From positions 2,418,001 to 2,482,000 of the forward strand of contig CP079859.1 in the NCBI GenBank assembly GCA_019339365.1: a stretch of DNA of 64,000 bases. The letters run 5' to 3'. Positions 56,153 through 63,995 of this stretch are shown in pieces. The stretch is from Vibrio neptunius (GTDB lineage: Bacteria; Pseudomonadota; Gammaproteobacteria; Enterobacterales; Vibrionaceae). The notes beneath the pieces are model-generated. The model was not told the origin of the DNA and did no database searches. It was given only the letters and a program-made list of their open reading frames with translations. The translations under genes and the position numbers were made by a program. Each line of letters opens with the position of its first letter. Within the stretch, counting starts at the first letter, position 1.

Positions 56153-57093
56153 ATGCTCAAAACAAAGAAAGTCGCATTGGTATCGGATAGCGATAGCTTA
56201 TCCGTCGACTATGATATGCCCCTAATAATCGACGCTTTTAAGCGCACTCACGTTGAAGCGGATGTCATCTTCTGGGATAACGCTCATCCTGATTGGTCAA
56301 TGTATGACGTGGTCGTACTGCGCTCTCCATGGACCTATATGGAAAAAGTAAAACCGTTCATCGAGTTTTGCCAAAAGGTTGAACAGAGTTCTGTGTTGCT
56401 TAATCCTCTATCAGTCATTGAATGGAACTCAGACAAAAGTTACTTGAAGCTATTGGAGAAGCAAGGGGTCCCCATTGTCCCGACTGAAATCATTTATTCA
56501 GAAACAGAGATTCAAGCAGCTCTCGCCAGTCTTCAAGATAGCGAATGGGAAATAAACGAAGTCGTGATTAAACCAACAGTCGGCGCCTATTCATTTGGTG
56601 TCGTTCGTCTTTCGATCGACAATTCAGAAAAAATAACTCAGCATGTGCGCTACCTGTTACAGTTGGAAAAAGGCGTCATTTTTCAACCCTATCTCAACAC
56701 AATTGAGAAGCATGGTGAAACAAACATGATTTACTTTGACAACACGTATTCTCATGCGATTAAGAAAGAGCCATTACTCGCGGAACGGGGGAAACCAAAA
56801 AACCTGACATGGAATTTCGCACGCTAAAGGATGCGAACAGTGAAGAAAAGGCCCTAGCAAAGCGTATACTGGATATAGTCCAAAGTAACCTTGAGCTTTC
56901 TAAACCGCTTTTGTACGCGAGACTAGACTTCATTGAAGATAAGAACGGTATGCCACTGCTGTTGGAACTCGAGATCACAGAGCCATCATTAAGCCTACCA
57001 CTTACGCCTAAATCCGTGGATTTCTTTGTGCGGTCAATTATTGATAGAGCACAATCAAAAGAGGTTATCGCGTACCAAGATTTAGTAGTTTGA
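56153..57093 (+). pseudogene. dcsG: DcsG-type ATP-grasp enzyme, frameshifted
   Basis: An ATP-grasp protein of about 313 residues in two frames. Frame 1: VALVSDSDSLSVDYDMPL, YDVVVLRSPWTYMEK, EWNSDKSYLKLLEKQGVPIVPT, VVIKPTVGAYSFGV, FQPYL and EPLLAERGKPK. Frame 2 continues with DMEFRTLKDANSEEKALAKR and has the Mg-binding LLLELEITEPSLSL. Adding one A to A6 at 56797-56802 joins them. DcsG of the cycloserine pathway is an ATP-grasp enzyme that closes O-ureido-D-serine to cycloserine. If the frameshift is real, the last step is broken; the conservation on both sides suggests it is recent or an error. Confidence 0.8.
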
Positions 57094-57246
57094 AAACAGC
57101 CTACTATCGGACAGCACATCGATTGGAAAAAGAAGTTCAAACTCCTGTCCCATAAAGTGGTTGGTTAGAGGTGCGTAGCAAACTTTAGGGCAAAACCAGT
57201 TACCACGATCCTGGCAAATCTAATTGGGGCAGACACCTAATATTCT

Positions 57247-57490
57247 ATATTTTTCAGTGACGTAGTATTTTCTAAGACAACAATAAGATTTTTACATCTA
57301 AAATCTTTTATCTCATCAGCTCTCTTTCGTAGAGCACTCTTACTACTTGCTTCTTCTAGCACTATCTTATCCTAAACACATCATATTAATAACAGGCAGT
57401 CGAGTTTTTCTATCTGCTTGACCGACAGATAATTTATCATAAATGACTACATTGGAGTAAAGTAATTTTGATTTAAATAAATTCAGGACA
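57247..57490. repeat. Copy 3 of the ~244-bp trmH 5'-end repeat
   Basis: A near-copy of 48505-48748 in the same orientation, from ATATTTTTCAG through the trmH start to TTCAGGACA, with scattered mismatches. It is a gene remnant without the rest of trmH. The dcs-like operon, the IS3 remnant and the MocR gene lie between copies 2 and 3. The rest of 57094-57596 holds no gene. Confidence 0.85.
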
Positions 57491-57596
57491 TACGTCAAAA
57501 GACACTGATAAATAGCCTATGTTCACATACATTTAAGATACACCCAAGAAGGATTTTATCATTTTATTAATTTGAGCTTTAATTATTTCATAATAA

Positions 57597-58892
57597 TCAA
57601 TTAATCGAGCAAGCAGTATAGTCAGAAGCGACGCAATTAAAAGCCTGCATTTCTAACAATGCTTTTTTTTCAGTGCTTATCTTCTGTGCCGACATGTACT
57701 CCAACTCATCAGCATGTCTGGAACCCTGATACCGAAAACCAATGTGACTCCAGAAATAAGCTTGTTCATACCTACCAAGCTCATAATAAAGTTCGCCTAA
57801 ACCTTCTGCGCCATCCCCATAACGGGCATAAATGTTGTACCATTCCAATCCTTTCTGAATATCAGGAGAAACAATAGGCTCTATAGTTTTATAGCCAAAA
57901 GTTAGCGGAAAATGCCCATATGAATACATCATTCCTAAATCACCAGAAACTGACCTATCTCCAGCTTTATAGGCCCTCTCCAAAAGATTTAACACCAATT
58001 CAAATTGTTCTTTCGCATTCTTGTTTTCCTTATACCTGGTCGCAGCACTACTAACATCAAGGGCTTTCGACCTTAGCGCATCTGCATTCTCATTTTCAAC
58101 AGACATATCCAGAAACTGCTCTAGATGTTTAAATTCACTACTAAGCATATATTGTGCTTGTGAATTACCTAGCTGAGCTTGAGCCATAAGCGTAATAAAA
58201 ATTCTTTTTTCCCAATAGTCCTTTCTGTTTCTTTCTAAATTTTTCATGATAATCATCGCTTTTACATTACCTGATTCTGCTGCTTTAGCGACCAAGTTTT
58301 TCGTCTCGTTTTTGTCGAAGGTTATATTGTTGTAAACCGAATAAAGATCTAAAAAGAACTCTGTATACTCTCCCTGTCTTACTTTTGGCCAAGCAAGCTT
58401 GGCCAATCTAAGAGCTTCATCATAACTCTCTGGAACCGATTTACCTCTATAGTAAAGCCTTGCCAGTTTAAGAGTTGACTTAAGATCACCTGAGAGAGAT
58501 TGCACTCTAAGCTTCTGAATATTATTATCAAATTTAGAAAAATCATAGCCAAAATCTTCTTTAAGTTTCTTGATATATTTAGTTGCTTGTTTATCACCGT
58601 TAGCTTCAAGTAATTTAAACTTATTGAATGCCCGCCTATATTTAATAACCTCTCCCGAACGAGAGTAACCATAAACATTTTTAGCTGTATAAAATATTGC
58701 ATAAGAGTTACCTTGTTCGGCTAGTTTTTTCAATGCTAAATATTCAGGGCCAGAGGTTATATTATTCAAAGAATTCACATCAACACTGTAATCGTTAGCG
58801 TATGATTTTAGTTCTTCATAGTCATCAGCATATGATTTAGAACATATTAGTGTAGAGCTCAAGATTAGATTAAAAAAATAAAAAAATTTCAT
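57597..58892 (-). CDS. Periplasmic Sel1-like repeat protein
   Basis: A 431-residue protein with a signal peptide (FFYFFNLILSSTLICSKSYA) and many helical repeats of the Sel1 type: LKKLAEQGNSYAIFYTAKN, LVAKAAESGNVKAMIIMKN, LMAQAQLGNSQAQYML, LERAYKAGDRSVSGDLGMMYSYG and GLEWYNIYARYGDGAEGLGELY. Two Cys near the C-terminus may pair. Such proteins act as scaffolds; partner unknown. Codon use is A/T-rich like the surrounding array. Confidence 0.8.
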   Translation of the reverse strand: MKFFYFFNLILSSTLICSKSYADDYEELKSYANDYSVDVNSLNNITSGPEYLALKKLAEQGNSYAIFYTAKNVYGYSRSGEVIKYRRAFNKFKLLEANGDKQATKYIKKLKEDFGYDFSKFDNNIQKLRVQSLSGDLKSTLKLARLYYRGKSVPESYDEALRLAKLAWPKVRQGEYTEFFLDLYSVYNNITFDKNETKNLVAKAAESGNVKAMIIMKNLERNRKDYWEKRIFITLMAQAQLGNSQAQYMLSSEFKHLEQFLDMSVENENADALRSKALDVSSAATRYKENKNAKEQFELVLNLLERAYKAGDRSVSGDLGMMYSYGHFPLTFGYKTIEPIVSPDIQKGLEWYNIYARYGDGAEGLGELYYELGRYEQAYFWSHIGFRYQGSRHADELEYMSAQKISTEKKALLEMQAFNCVASDYTACSIN

Positions 58893-59202
58893 AAATAATA
58901 TTACCTTTATATATTTTTAATGTGAATAATAACACTTAGGGTAATACACTGGTAGCACAAAAAAGCTTGGATTAAATTCAGTGGATTAAATTCAGGACAC
59001 ACACCAAAAGACCACACACCAAAAGACCATCGCAGCTTAGATGAAGATTGGCAGAGCATCTTTGGTCATGTCTTTAGATACTGCAGCTACTTTAGACCGC
59101 ACCAGTAACACGGCGACCTAACTCCACATGAATCGGATAGACGATACTGGGAAACTTACAAAGCAGTGGCCAGTTTTAGTTGACCACTACATTCGCATCT
59201 TG
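58893..59202. other. Non-coding stretch with dispersed repeat
   Basis: About 310 bases without a supported gene. TTCAGGACACACACC at 58991, preceded by a partial direct repeat ATTAAATTCAGTGGATTAAA, with CACACCAAAAGACC occurring twice in a row. The rest shows nothing I can name. Confidence 0.5.
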
Positions 59203-59634
59203 TTATGCGTAACTTTCTCCTGACAGCACAGAAATTCTTTCTAAATCCTGGCTTGGAAAATCAGGATCTACATACACATACATACGACTTATTCTTTCTC
59301 CTTCAAATTCAAATACACTACAAAAACGACCAGTGGAAACATTGTTATCTGGCCAAGAAGTGCCATCGCTCATTACACCACCTTCCTGTCCCTCAACTAT
59401 TACCTTGTTTCCAGCGGTTGTTATTTGAAAACCATCTATATCGTGCCAAATGCTGCTCAACGAGCTACCAATTCTATTGCCGAACTCAACTAAGGCGTCC
59501 TTGCCTTTTGCTTGTCCAAATTTAGGAAAGAAAAAATCGACATCCTCTGAAAATAGATCCAGATAACTAGGATCACCGGCATCTACTTTCTTGAAATACT
59601 TAACTACTAGTTCAACTAACTCATCTTTGTTCAT
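59203..59634 (-). CDS. SnoaL-like / NTF2-fold protein
   Basis: A 143-residue NTF2-like protein: ELVVKYFKKVDAGDPSYLDLFSEDVDFFFP, ALVEFGNRIGSSL, HDIDGFQITTAGNKVIVEG, RFCSVFEFEGERISRMYVY. These are usually isomerase-, cyclase- or dehydratase-like, or merely binding proteins. AGGA lies 7 bases before ATG 59634. The TAA stop lies in GCATAACAAG, the start of an attC-like core. Confidence 0.8.
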   Translation of the reverse strand: MNKDELVELVVKYFKKVDAGDPSYLDLFSEDVDFFFPKFGQAKGKDALVEFGNRIGSSLSSIWHDIDGFQITTAGNKVIVEGQEGGVMSDGTSWPDNNVSTGRFCSVFEFEGERISRMYVYVDPDFPSQDLERISVLSGESYA

Positions 59635-59685
59635 AATTGTTCCTATGTGCGTACTATCTTTACCCATCACCCTGCCAAGCGGCTA

Positions 59686-59735
59686 GCAACATAACACAAA
59701 ACGTATTCAGGCCACTGTAAATACAAGCCAAACTT
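59686..59735 (-). repeat. Degenerate attC-like site
   Basis: On the minus strand TTTTGTGTTATGTTGCTAG then CCGCTTGGCAGGG resembles the right half of Vibrio attC sites, but the final GCGTTA is lost (GTGATGGG), so it may no longer recombine. Confidence 0.5.
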
Positions 59736-59894
59736 TGACGTACATTCGTCGAACGATAGCAGTTCATTTTTAGCCACTTAATTAGCGTTTGTACATAGTG
59801 ATGCTTAAATTAAATATTAAAAGACGGTGTTATGTGGGATATCAAAGGCGCCCCAAATTAACTATCGACGCCATAATCTATTGTTAGACACGTT

Positions 59895-60521
59895 CTAAAG
59901 GCTTGACTCGTAATACTTAACCATTTCATCTTGGCCTATCGCGTTACTTTCTAAGTTTTGTTGGTCTTTAAATATTTGCGCTAAAGAAGGAAGAATTGAG
60001 CGATTTACTTTATAGTCATCAGACCAAAGCTTTCCTCTCATCACTGCTTTAGCACAGTGAAAATACATACTTTCTATCACTATTTTGATAACAACCTTAG
60101 GAGACTTACTCCCATCAGGACAAACCGATAACAAGTTGGAGTCAGTATGAATACTCGCTGTTCCTTTGATACGAACAACTTCATCAATTCCATTGACCAT
60201 CAACAACAGCCCTACTTTCGGGTTACTGATAATATTTTTAAGGCCATCTATTCGATTATTCCCCGAGCTATCGGGAAGCAATACCGTTGATTCATCTAAA
60301 ACTTTAATGAAGCCAGGCTCTCCTCCCTTTGGGGAGAGGTCAACATAGCCTTGTGAATCAGTAGTACTTAGAACCGAGAAATGGCAATTATTTATTAGCG
60401 TAATGGCATGAACATCCAGAGTAGATAGAGCTTTATTTTTAGCTCTGGCACTTGGCTCTGCGTAAATTTCTTTTAATTGCTCTATCGTTTTAATTTCACT
60501 CATTCTATTTTGTTCTTCCAT
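59895..60521 (-). CDS. Pyridoxamine 5'-phosphate oxidase-family FMN-binding protein
   Basis: A protein of about 208 residues with the split-barrel pattern: CHFSVLSTTDSQGYVDLSPKG, LLPDSSGNNRIDGLKNIISN, VGLLLMVNGIDEVVRIKGTA and the later YFHCAKAVMRGKLW. It fits the PPOX group with SPxG and CxKA motifs. Likely a flavin or F420-type reductase; substrate unknown. The ATG at 60521 or 60503 could be the start; neither has a clear ribosome site. Confidence 0.8.
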   Translation of the reverse strand: MEEQNRMSEIKTIEQLKEIYAEPSARAKNKALSTLDVHAITLINNCHFSVLSTTDSQGYVDLSPKGGEPGFIKVLDESTVLLPDSSGNNRIDGLKNIISNPKVGLLLMVNGIDEVVRIKGTASIHTDSNLLSVCPDGSKSPKVVIKIVIESMYFHCAKAVMRGKLWSDDYKVNRSILPSLAQIFKDQQNLESNAIGQDEMVKYYESSL

Positions 60522-60532
60522 AAAGGTATAAC

Positions 60533-60612
60533 GCCTGTAATAAGGTGACCGAGCTAAACTGACAAAGCGCACCGGACTTCATACCCAAACTGCCGAGTGT
60601 AACGGGCCACCT
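60533..60612 (-). repeat. attC-like integron recombination site
   Basis: On the minus strand the block ends CACCTTATTACAGGCGTTAT just before the PPOX gene; the distal arm AAGGTGGCCCGTTACACTCG pairs partly with it (AAGGTG with CACCTT). Confidence 0.6.
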
Positions 60613-60622
60613 TGATTGCTCA

Positions 60623-61180
60623 TTATGATCCGTTTTCTACTTGATAGTCGACTACTAGCCCTACGTTTTCTATCGGTGTTGGCAAAATATCATCCAGTGT
60701 ATTAATTACTCCGTCTCTTCCATATGACCGAATATGATAGTGATTTTCATCAATAACAACATAGTAATACAGTGTCTCTCCGGAAACACTGACTTGTGCT
60801 GCATCGTTTAGAAATACCAAGCTGTCTTGTGGTAAAGTGTTTTGTAAGACTTCTAATGATTCTGGGTATACACCATTTTGAATTTTGTATAATTCAATAG
60901 CTTGTACTGCACTTGTCAATTGTACTTTCACTAATTCAGAGCGTAGATCATCGTACACTCCTCCTTGTTGTACAAAGCCCAAGTACGCAAGCGTCCCATA
61001 CAAGATAACAGTAAAACTAATACCACAAAGGCCCACCAATTTCAGTTTTGTACTTTTTGCGTTGAAACCCCAAATAATGGCGACAATTCCAAATACAACG
61101 CCAATCACAGGAATAAACGACATCCCACCAATTACAAATCCAAGACAACCAGGTCCTTTTTGTTTCTCTCTGTTTTCCAA
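60623..61180 (-). CDS. Membrane protein with GspG-like C-terminal domain
   Basis: A 185-residue protein. Two or three N-terminal hydrophobic segments (FVIGGMSFIPVIGVVFGIVAIIWG; VGLCGISFTVILYGTLAYLGF) precede a soluble part with VKVQLTSAVQAIELYKIQNG, YPESLEVLQNTL and HYHIRSYGRDGVINT. The latter resembles the C-terminal domain of type II pseudopilin G (YPTTEQGL...RSYGADG pattern). No secretion operon is near. Role unknown. Confidence 0.7.
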   Translation of the reverse strand: MENREKQKGPGCLGFVIGGMSFIPVIGVVFGIVAIIWGFNAKSTKLKLVGLCGISFTVILYGTLAYLGFVQQGGVYDDLRSELVKVQLTSAVQAIELYKIQNGVYPESLEVLQNTLPQDSLVFLNDAAQVSVSGETLYYYVVIDENHYHIRSYGRDGVINTLDDILPTPIENVGLVVDYQVENGS

Positions 61181-61225
61181 TGTTCAATATCCTAAGTAGT
61201 ACTTTAAGGCTTATAGCGCCCTGCT

Positions 61226-61350
61226 CTTATGAGTCACCTCATAATTTCTATATAAAAGAATGCGTAGATGCGCAGTGTTCAAATTCTACAGCCAAACTTT
61301 TGAGAATCAATGCTTCTACATCCACGAATTCAATTCAGGACACACACCAA
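61226..61350. mobile_element. Truncated IS4-type left end
   Basis: CACCTCATAATTTCTATATA, then GATGCGCAGTGTTCAAATTC and GAGAATCAATGC match the fuller copy near 62671. The copy stops abruptly after about 90 bases and runs into TTCAGGACACACACC at 61334. Confidence 0.7.
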
Positions 61351-61391
61351 AAGATCTTTGTATGGGTAATTTCCCTATCCATTTGTTATGT

Positions 61392-61988
61392 TCAATTCAG
61401 TTTAAATGAGTCGACAAAATCCTTGATCCTAGTATCTGAGCCTTCAACGAAAATATCTCCATCAGATGGCTTGTTAACAAAAATGTATGCTGCTCTATTT
61501 CCTGTTTCGACGTAATACGCTAAATGAGTAATAGTAAGCTCAGGTCTATCTTGCATAACTGATTTTGTTGCGGGGATTTTTTGTTTAAAAGCTAGTTGCT
61601 TAGTTTTGAAACCACTAATTGTTATACTTTCAACATTTGTTGGCTCTACTGGCGTACCGTAAAAAGATTCAAGTTGTTGATAGTAAGCATCCCGAACAAC
61701 CTCTTCTAAATTTTCTTCTGTTTCTACACCTTTAAATACAAACACCTTATAGACTTCCATTGGAGCAGCTGTAGAGGTAAAAACCACTTGGTTTTCTCTA
61801 TTACTATACTGTTCCTGAACCTCCATATACCGATTGGCATAAGCATCAGATTTAAATGGCGTTGTTACCGAAAAACTCGCATCTTTTGCGGTATAAATGT
61901 CATCCTCGATCTGCCCCTGAGTACTAGCACAGCCAAAGAGCACAATGACTGCGCAAAGCGCTAACAACTTTATGAATGTAGATTTCAT
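61392..61988 (-). CDS. Lipoprotein of unknown function
   Basis: A 198-residue lipoprotein. Signal KLLALCAVIVLFGC with lipobox LFGC, then a beta-rich domain (DASFSVTTPFKSDAYANR, VYKVFVFKGVETEEN, SGFKTKQLAFKQKIP, THLAYYVETGNRAAYIFVN). The pattern is like small periplasmic stress-type lipoproteins, but I name no family. ACATAACAAAT follows the stop, as at other cassette ends in the window. Confidence 0.75.
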   Translation of the reverse strand: MKSTFIKLLALCAVIVLFGCASTQGQIEDDIYTAKDASFSVTTPFKSDAYANRYMEVQEQYSNRENQVVFTSTAAPMEVYKVFVFKGVETEENLEEVVRDAYYQQLESFYGTPVEPTNVESITISGFKTKQLAFKQKIPATKSVMQDRPELTITHLAYYVETGNRAAYIFVNKPSDGDIFVEGSDTRIKDFVDSFKLN

Positions 61989-61989
61989 G

Positions 61990-62105
61990 ATTTCTCCCTA
62001 TGTAATATAACGCAGAGCTAGGCTGCAGAAAACATGTGGCTACACTTTTGCGAAGCAACAATGCCACATGTTTGATTCAGTTTGAGCGTCTTGTGATGCG
62101 CTTAC
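61990..62105 (-). repeat. Possible attC-like site
   Basis: On the minus strand the interval holds CACAAGACGCTCAAACTGAA, CATGTGGCATTG with an inverted CCACATG, and GCCTAGCTCTGCGTTAT just before the lipoprotein gene. The inner inverted repeat and the GCGTTAT end fit attC, but the arms pair only partly. Confidence 0.45.
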
Positions 62106-62111
62106 CAAACA

Positions 62112-62639
62112 TTAAGCTAGTAAGCCATAAATAGCAGAATCTGATACAACACCATTAACTTCCCAACGCTGCCTCAGATAACCTTCTTTTACAAACCCTA
62201 GTCGTTCCAATGCTTTGCTTGAAGATATATTATCTGGATCTATCTCAGCTTCAATTCTACGTAAATGTAGAATATTAAATGCGTGATCGACTAGTGCATT
62301 ACCGGCCTCAAGTACAATACCTTTACCCCAGAACGTGCGGATTATACCGAAACCTATTTCAGCGCGTTTTGATTCTTTATGATAGTTAAACAACATTATC
62401 TTACCTAGAAGTTGTCCCGTCTCCTTTAGGTAAATGCCTAACGTTACGTCCATATTTTTCTTCATTGCTTCTGTGCTACTGGCTATAAATGACTTAGCCT
62501 TATAAATAGAACTCCAAGGTTCAGTATTCCAATATTTCATGACCTCATGGTCTGAGAAGATATCAAACAGTTCTTTTGCGTCACCTTCAGTTAAAACCTT
62601 TAGTATTAGTCGCTCTGTTTCAATTTTTGTTGTTAACAT
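62112..62639 (-). CDS. RimJ/RimL-type GNAT acetyltransferase
   Basis: A 175-residue GNAT protein of the RimJ group: TERLILKVLTEGDAKELFDI, GIYLKETGQLLGKIML, AEIGFGIIRTFWGKGIVLEA and the DNISSSKALERLGF motif, then GYLRQRWEVNG. This group acetylates N-terminal amines, antibiotics or polyamines; the target is unknown. Confidence 0.92.
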   Translation of the reverse strand: MLTTKIETERLILKVLTEGDAKELFDIFSDHEVMKYWNTEPWSSIYKAKSFIASSTEAMKKNMDVTLGIYLKETGQLLGKIMLFNYHKESKRAEIGFGIIRTFWGKGIVLEAGNALVDHAFNILHLRRIEAEIDPDNISSSKALERLGFVKEGYLRQRWEVNGVVSDSAIYGLLA

Positions 62640-62670
62640 TCAGAGAGAATACTCAAATTTATTTTACTAA

Positions 62671-62938
62671 TCACCTCATAATTTCTATATAAAACAATGA
62701 GTAGATGCGCAGTGTTCAAATTCTACAGCAAACTATTGAGAATCAATGCCCTAAAATTCACAAAAAACGACTTAGTTCTTTGATACTTGCAACCAAAACG
62801 GTTCTTGATGGCTCTGACCTAACACTCACCAAAATTGGAAGAGCTCTCGACACCAATACCACAGTGAAACATGCCATCATAAATTCAGGACACACACCAA
62901 AAGACCAGGATTTGGCTGGTTCAACACTCGGGATTTAA
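62671..62938 (+). mobile_element. Truncated IS4-family transposase with left end
   Basis: The terminal sequence CACCTCATAATTTCTATATA leads into an open frame from 62705: MRSVQILQQTIENQCPKIHK, SLILATKTVLDGSDLTLTKI, GRALDTNTTVKHAI. This matches the N-terminus of Vibrio IS4-family transposases. After about 60 residues the sequence is cut by TTCAGGACACACACC (62884), and no catalytic DDE part remains. Confidence 0.78.
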
Positions 62939-62968
62939 CGCTGGCTGCGCAGCGCTTAATCCTTATTT
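62939..62968 (-). repeat. Short attC-like remnant at the phosphatase stop
   Basis: On the minus strand, ACATAACAAATAAGG begins at the TAA stop of the phosphatase gene and CAGCCAGCGTTAAA ends next to the IS4 remnant, with GCGCTGCGC between. The body of the site appears lost. Confidence 0.45.
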
Positions 62969-62969
62969 G

Positions 62970-63440
62970 TTATGTGTTTTCTAACGCCTTTAAGACTTTT
63001 AATGCAAAAGTGCCCCACTTTGGAGCTGTAAAAGCGATGTTTCTCTTGGACTTAACTAGAGTAATAGCCTCTAGAGGTGTAATTGATTTAGTACTCATCA
63101 AAAATGCAGCCAACGCTAAGCCCGTACGGTCTTTTCCTGATTTGCAATGTATGACGACGGTACCGAGCAGGTAGTGTTGCTTAATGAAGGCAACTATTTC
63201 AGGAAGAACGTTAACACAAAGCTCGAAGTCGCCTGTTCGAGGAGGAGCATTACTAGAAAGGGGTAGCTTCATGTACACGATATTATGTGATTTGATTAGA
63301 GATTCGTGAACCATTTCACCATCGTTAACCGAGAGGATAGCGACTACACCATTTCGTTTTAACTGCTCAATATCCCACATAGAAGAGTCAGGACCACACC
63401 TACCAGCTAAGTTAGTATCTAAGAAAAATAACTCTTTAAT
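62970..63440 (-). CDS. Dual-specificity/tyrosine phosphatase-like protein, probable ATT start
   Basis: A protein of about 156 residues with the P-loop VVIHCKSGKDRTGLALAAF (Cys-x5-Arg). The N-terminal block reads LAGRCGPDSSMWDIEQLKRN then GVVAILSVNDGE, a pattern known in small DSP-type phosphatases. The only in-frame ATG (63380) falls inside this conserved block. Upstream the frame continues to ATT 63438-63440, 7 bases after a perfect AAGGAG, with no ATG, GTG or TTG nearby. So either ATT is used or an ATG was mutated. It lies between two attC-like sites, as a cassette. Confidence 0.8.
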   Translation of the reverse strand: MKELFFLDTNLAGRCGPDSSMWDIEQLKRNGVVAILSVNDGEMVHESLIKSHNIVYMKLPLSSNAPPRTGDFELCVNVLPEIVAFIKQHYLLGTVVIHCKSGKDRTGLALAAFLMSTKSITPLEAITLVKSKRNIAFTAPKWGTFALKVLKALENT

Positions 63441-63461
63441 TTTGGTGCTCCTTGTTACAAA

Positions 63462-63575
63462 TAACGCCTACTTAAGCGGCCGCCAATGCTCTACAATCAA
63501 GCAGACCTCCGTAATAACCAAACTCAAACCCTAAATGGCACAGGTTGGCAGTCAGGTTTAAGCATTTGTTCTAAG
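63462..63575 (-). repeat. attC site of Vibrio chromosomal-integron type
   Basis: On the minus strand: AACAAATGCTTAAACCTGAC, TGCCAACCTGTGCCATTTAG, GGTTTGAGTTTGG, and the end CCGCTTAAGTAGGCGTTAT. The GCTTAAAC and GCTTAAG arms and the GTTTGAGTTTGG centre are characteristic of V. parahaemolyticus/V. vulnificus-type attC sites. Confidence 0.8.
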
Positions 63576-63589
63576 GTCATACAATGTAA

Positions 63590-63877
63590 CTAGTTGTCAA
63601 CATTCATTTCTTTTGCACGGTCATAGCAAGCACCGCATATTAGTGTCACGCCAGCAAACGCTTCAGATTCATCATTCCACTCACCACCAACGCTGTTTAC
63701 CTTGTCTTCACAAGCACTGCACCAGGAATCCGGACGTTCATTACCAATCACCGCTTCTGCCGACCAGAATCCTCTCGGCTTTCCGTCGCGAAGGCTTTCT
63801 ACGACATGCTGACATACATACGTAGCCTGCTGCTTTCCGTGAGTACGACACTCGACATATTGTTCTTCTTCACTCAT
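63590..63877 (-). CDS. Conserved Cys-rich hypothetical protein
   Basis: A 95-residue protein with YVECRTHGKQQATYVCQHVVE, WCSACEDKV and ICGACYDRAKE: four Cys pairs able to bind zinc. The pattern occurs in small conserved hypothetical proteins of many Gram-negatives. Function unknown. It lies between two attC sites. Confidence 0.75.
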   Translation of the reverse strand: MSEEEQYVECRTHGKQQATYVCQHVVESLRDGKPRGFWSAEAVIGNERPDSWCSACEDKVNSVGGEWNDESEAFAGVTLICGACYDRAKEMNVDN

Positions 63878-63892
63878 ACCTTTGAAACCTTA

Positions 63893-63995
63893 TAACGCCA
63901 ACCACCTGACCTAAACCTTTACACCATAAACACTTAAATCGGCATTGAATACAAAACGTCAGGCGTTGGGAATCTGCCTGTAACGCTTGTATGGA
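63893..63995 (-). repeat. attC site of Vibrio chromosomal-integron type
   Basis: On the minus strand: ACAAGCGTTACAGGCAGATT, CCCAACGCCTGACG, then GGTTTAGGTCAGGTGG and TTGGCGTTATAAGG just before the Cys-rich gene. The block GATTCCCAACGCCTG is a hallmark of Vibrio attC sites. Confidence 0.75.

Noticed and set aside
58893..59202. Transposase relic in the gap before the SnoaL-like gene
   Set aside because: No frame gives a convincing transposase motif.
47107..62892. CRISPR array from the repeated TTCAGGACACACACC
   Set aside because: Copies are irregularly spaced over 16 kb with genes between, and no cas genes are present.
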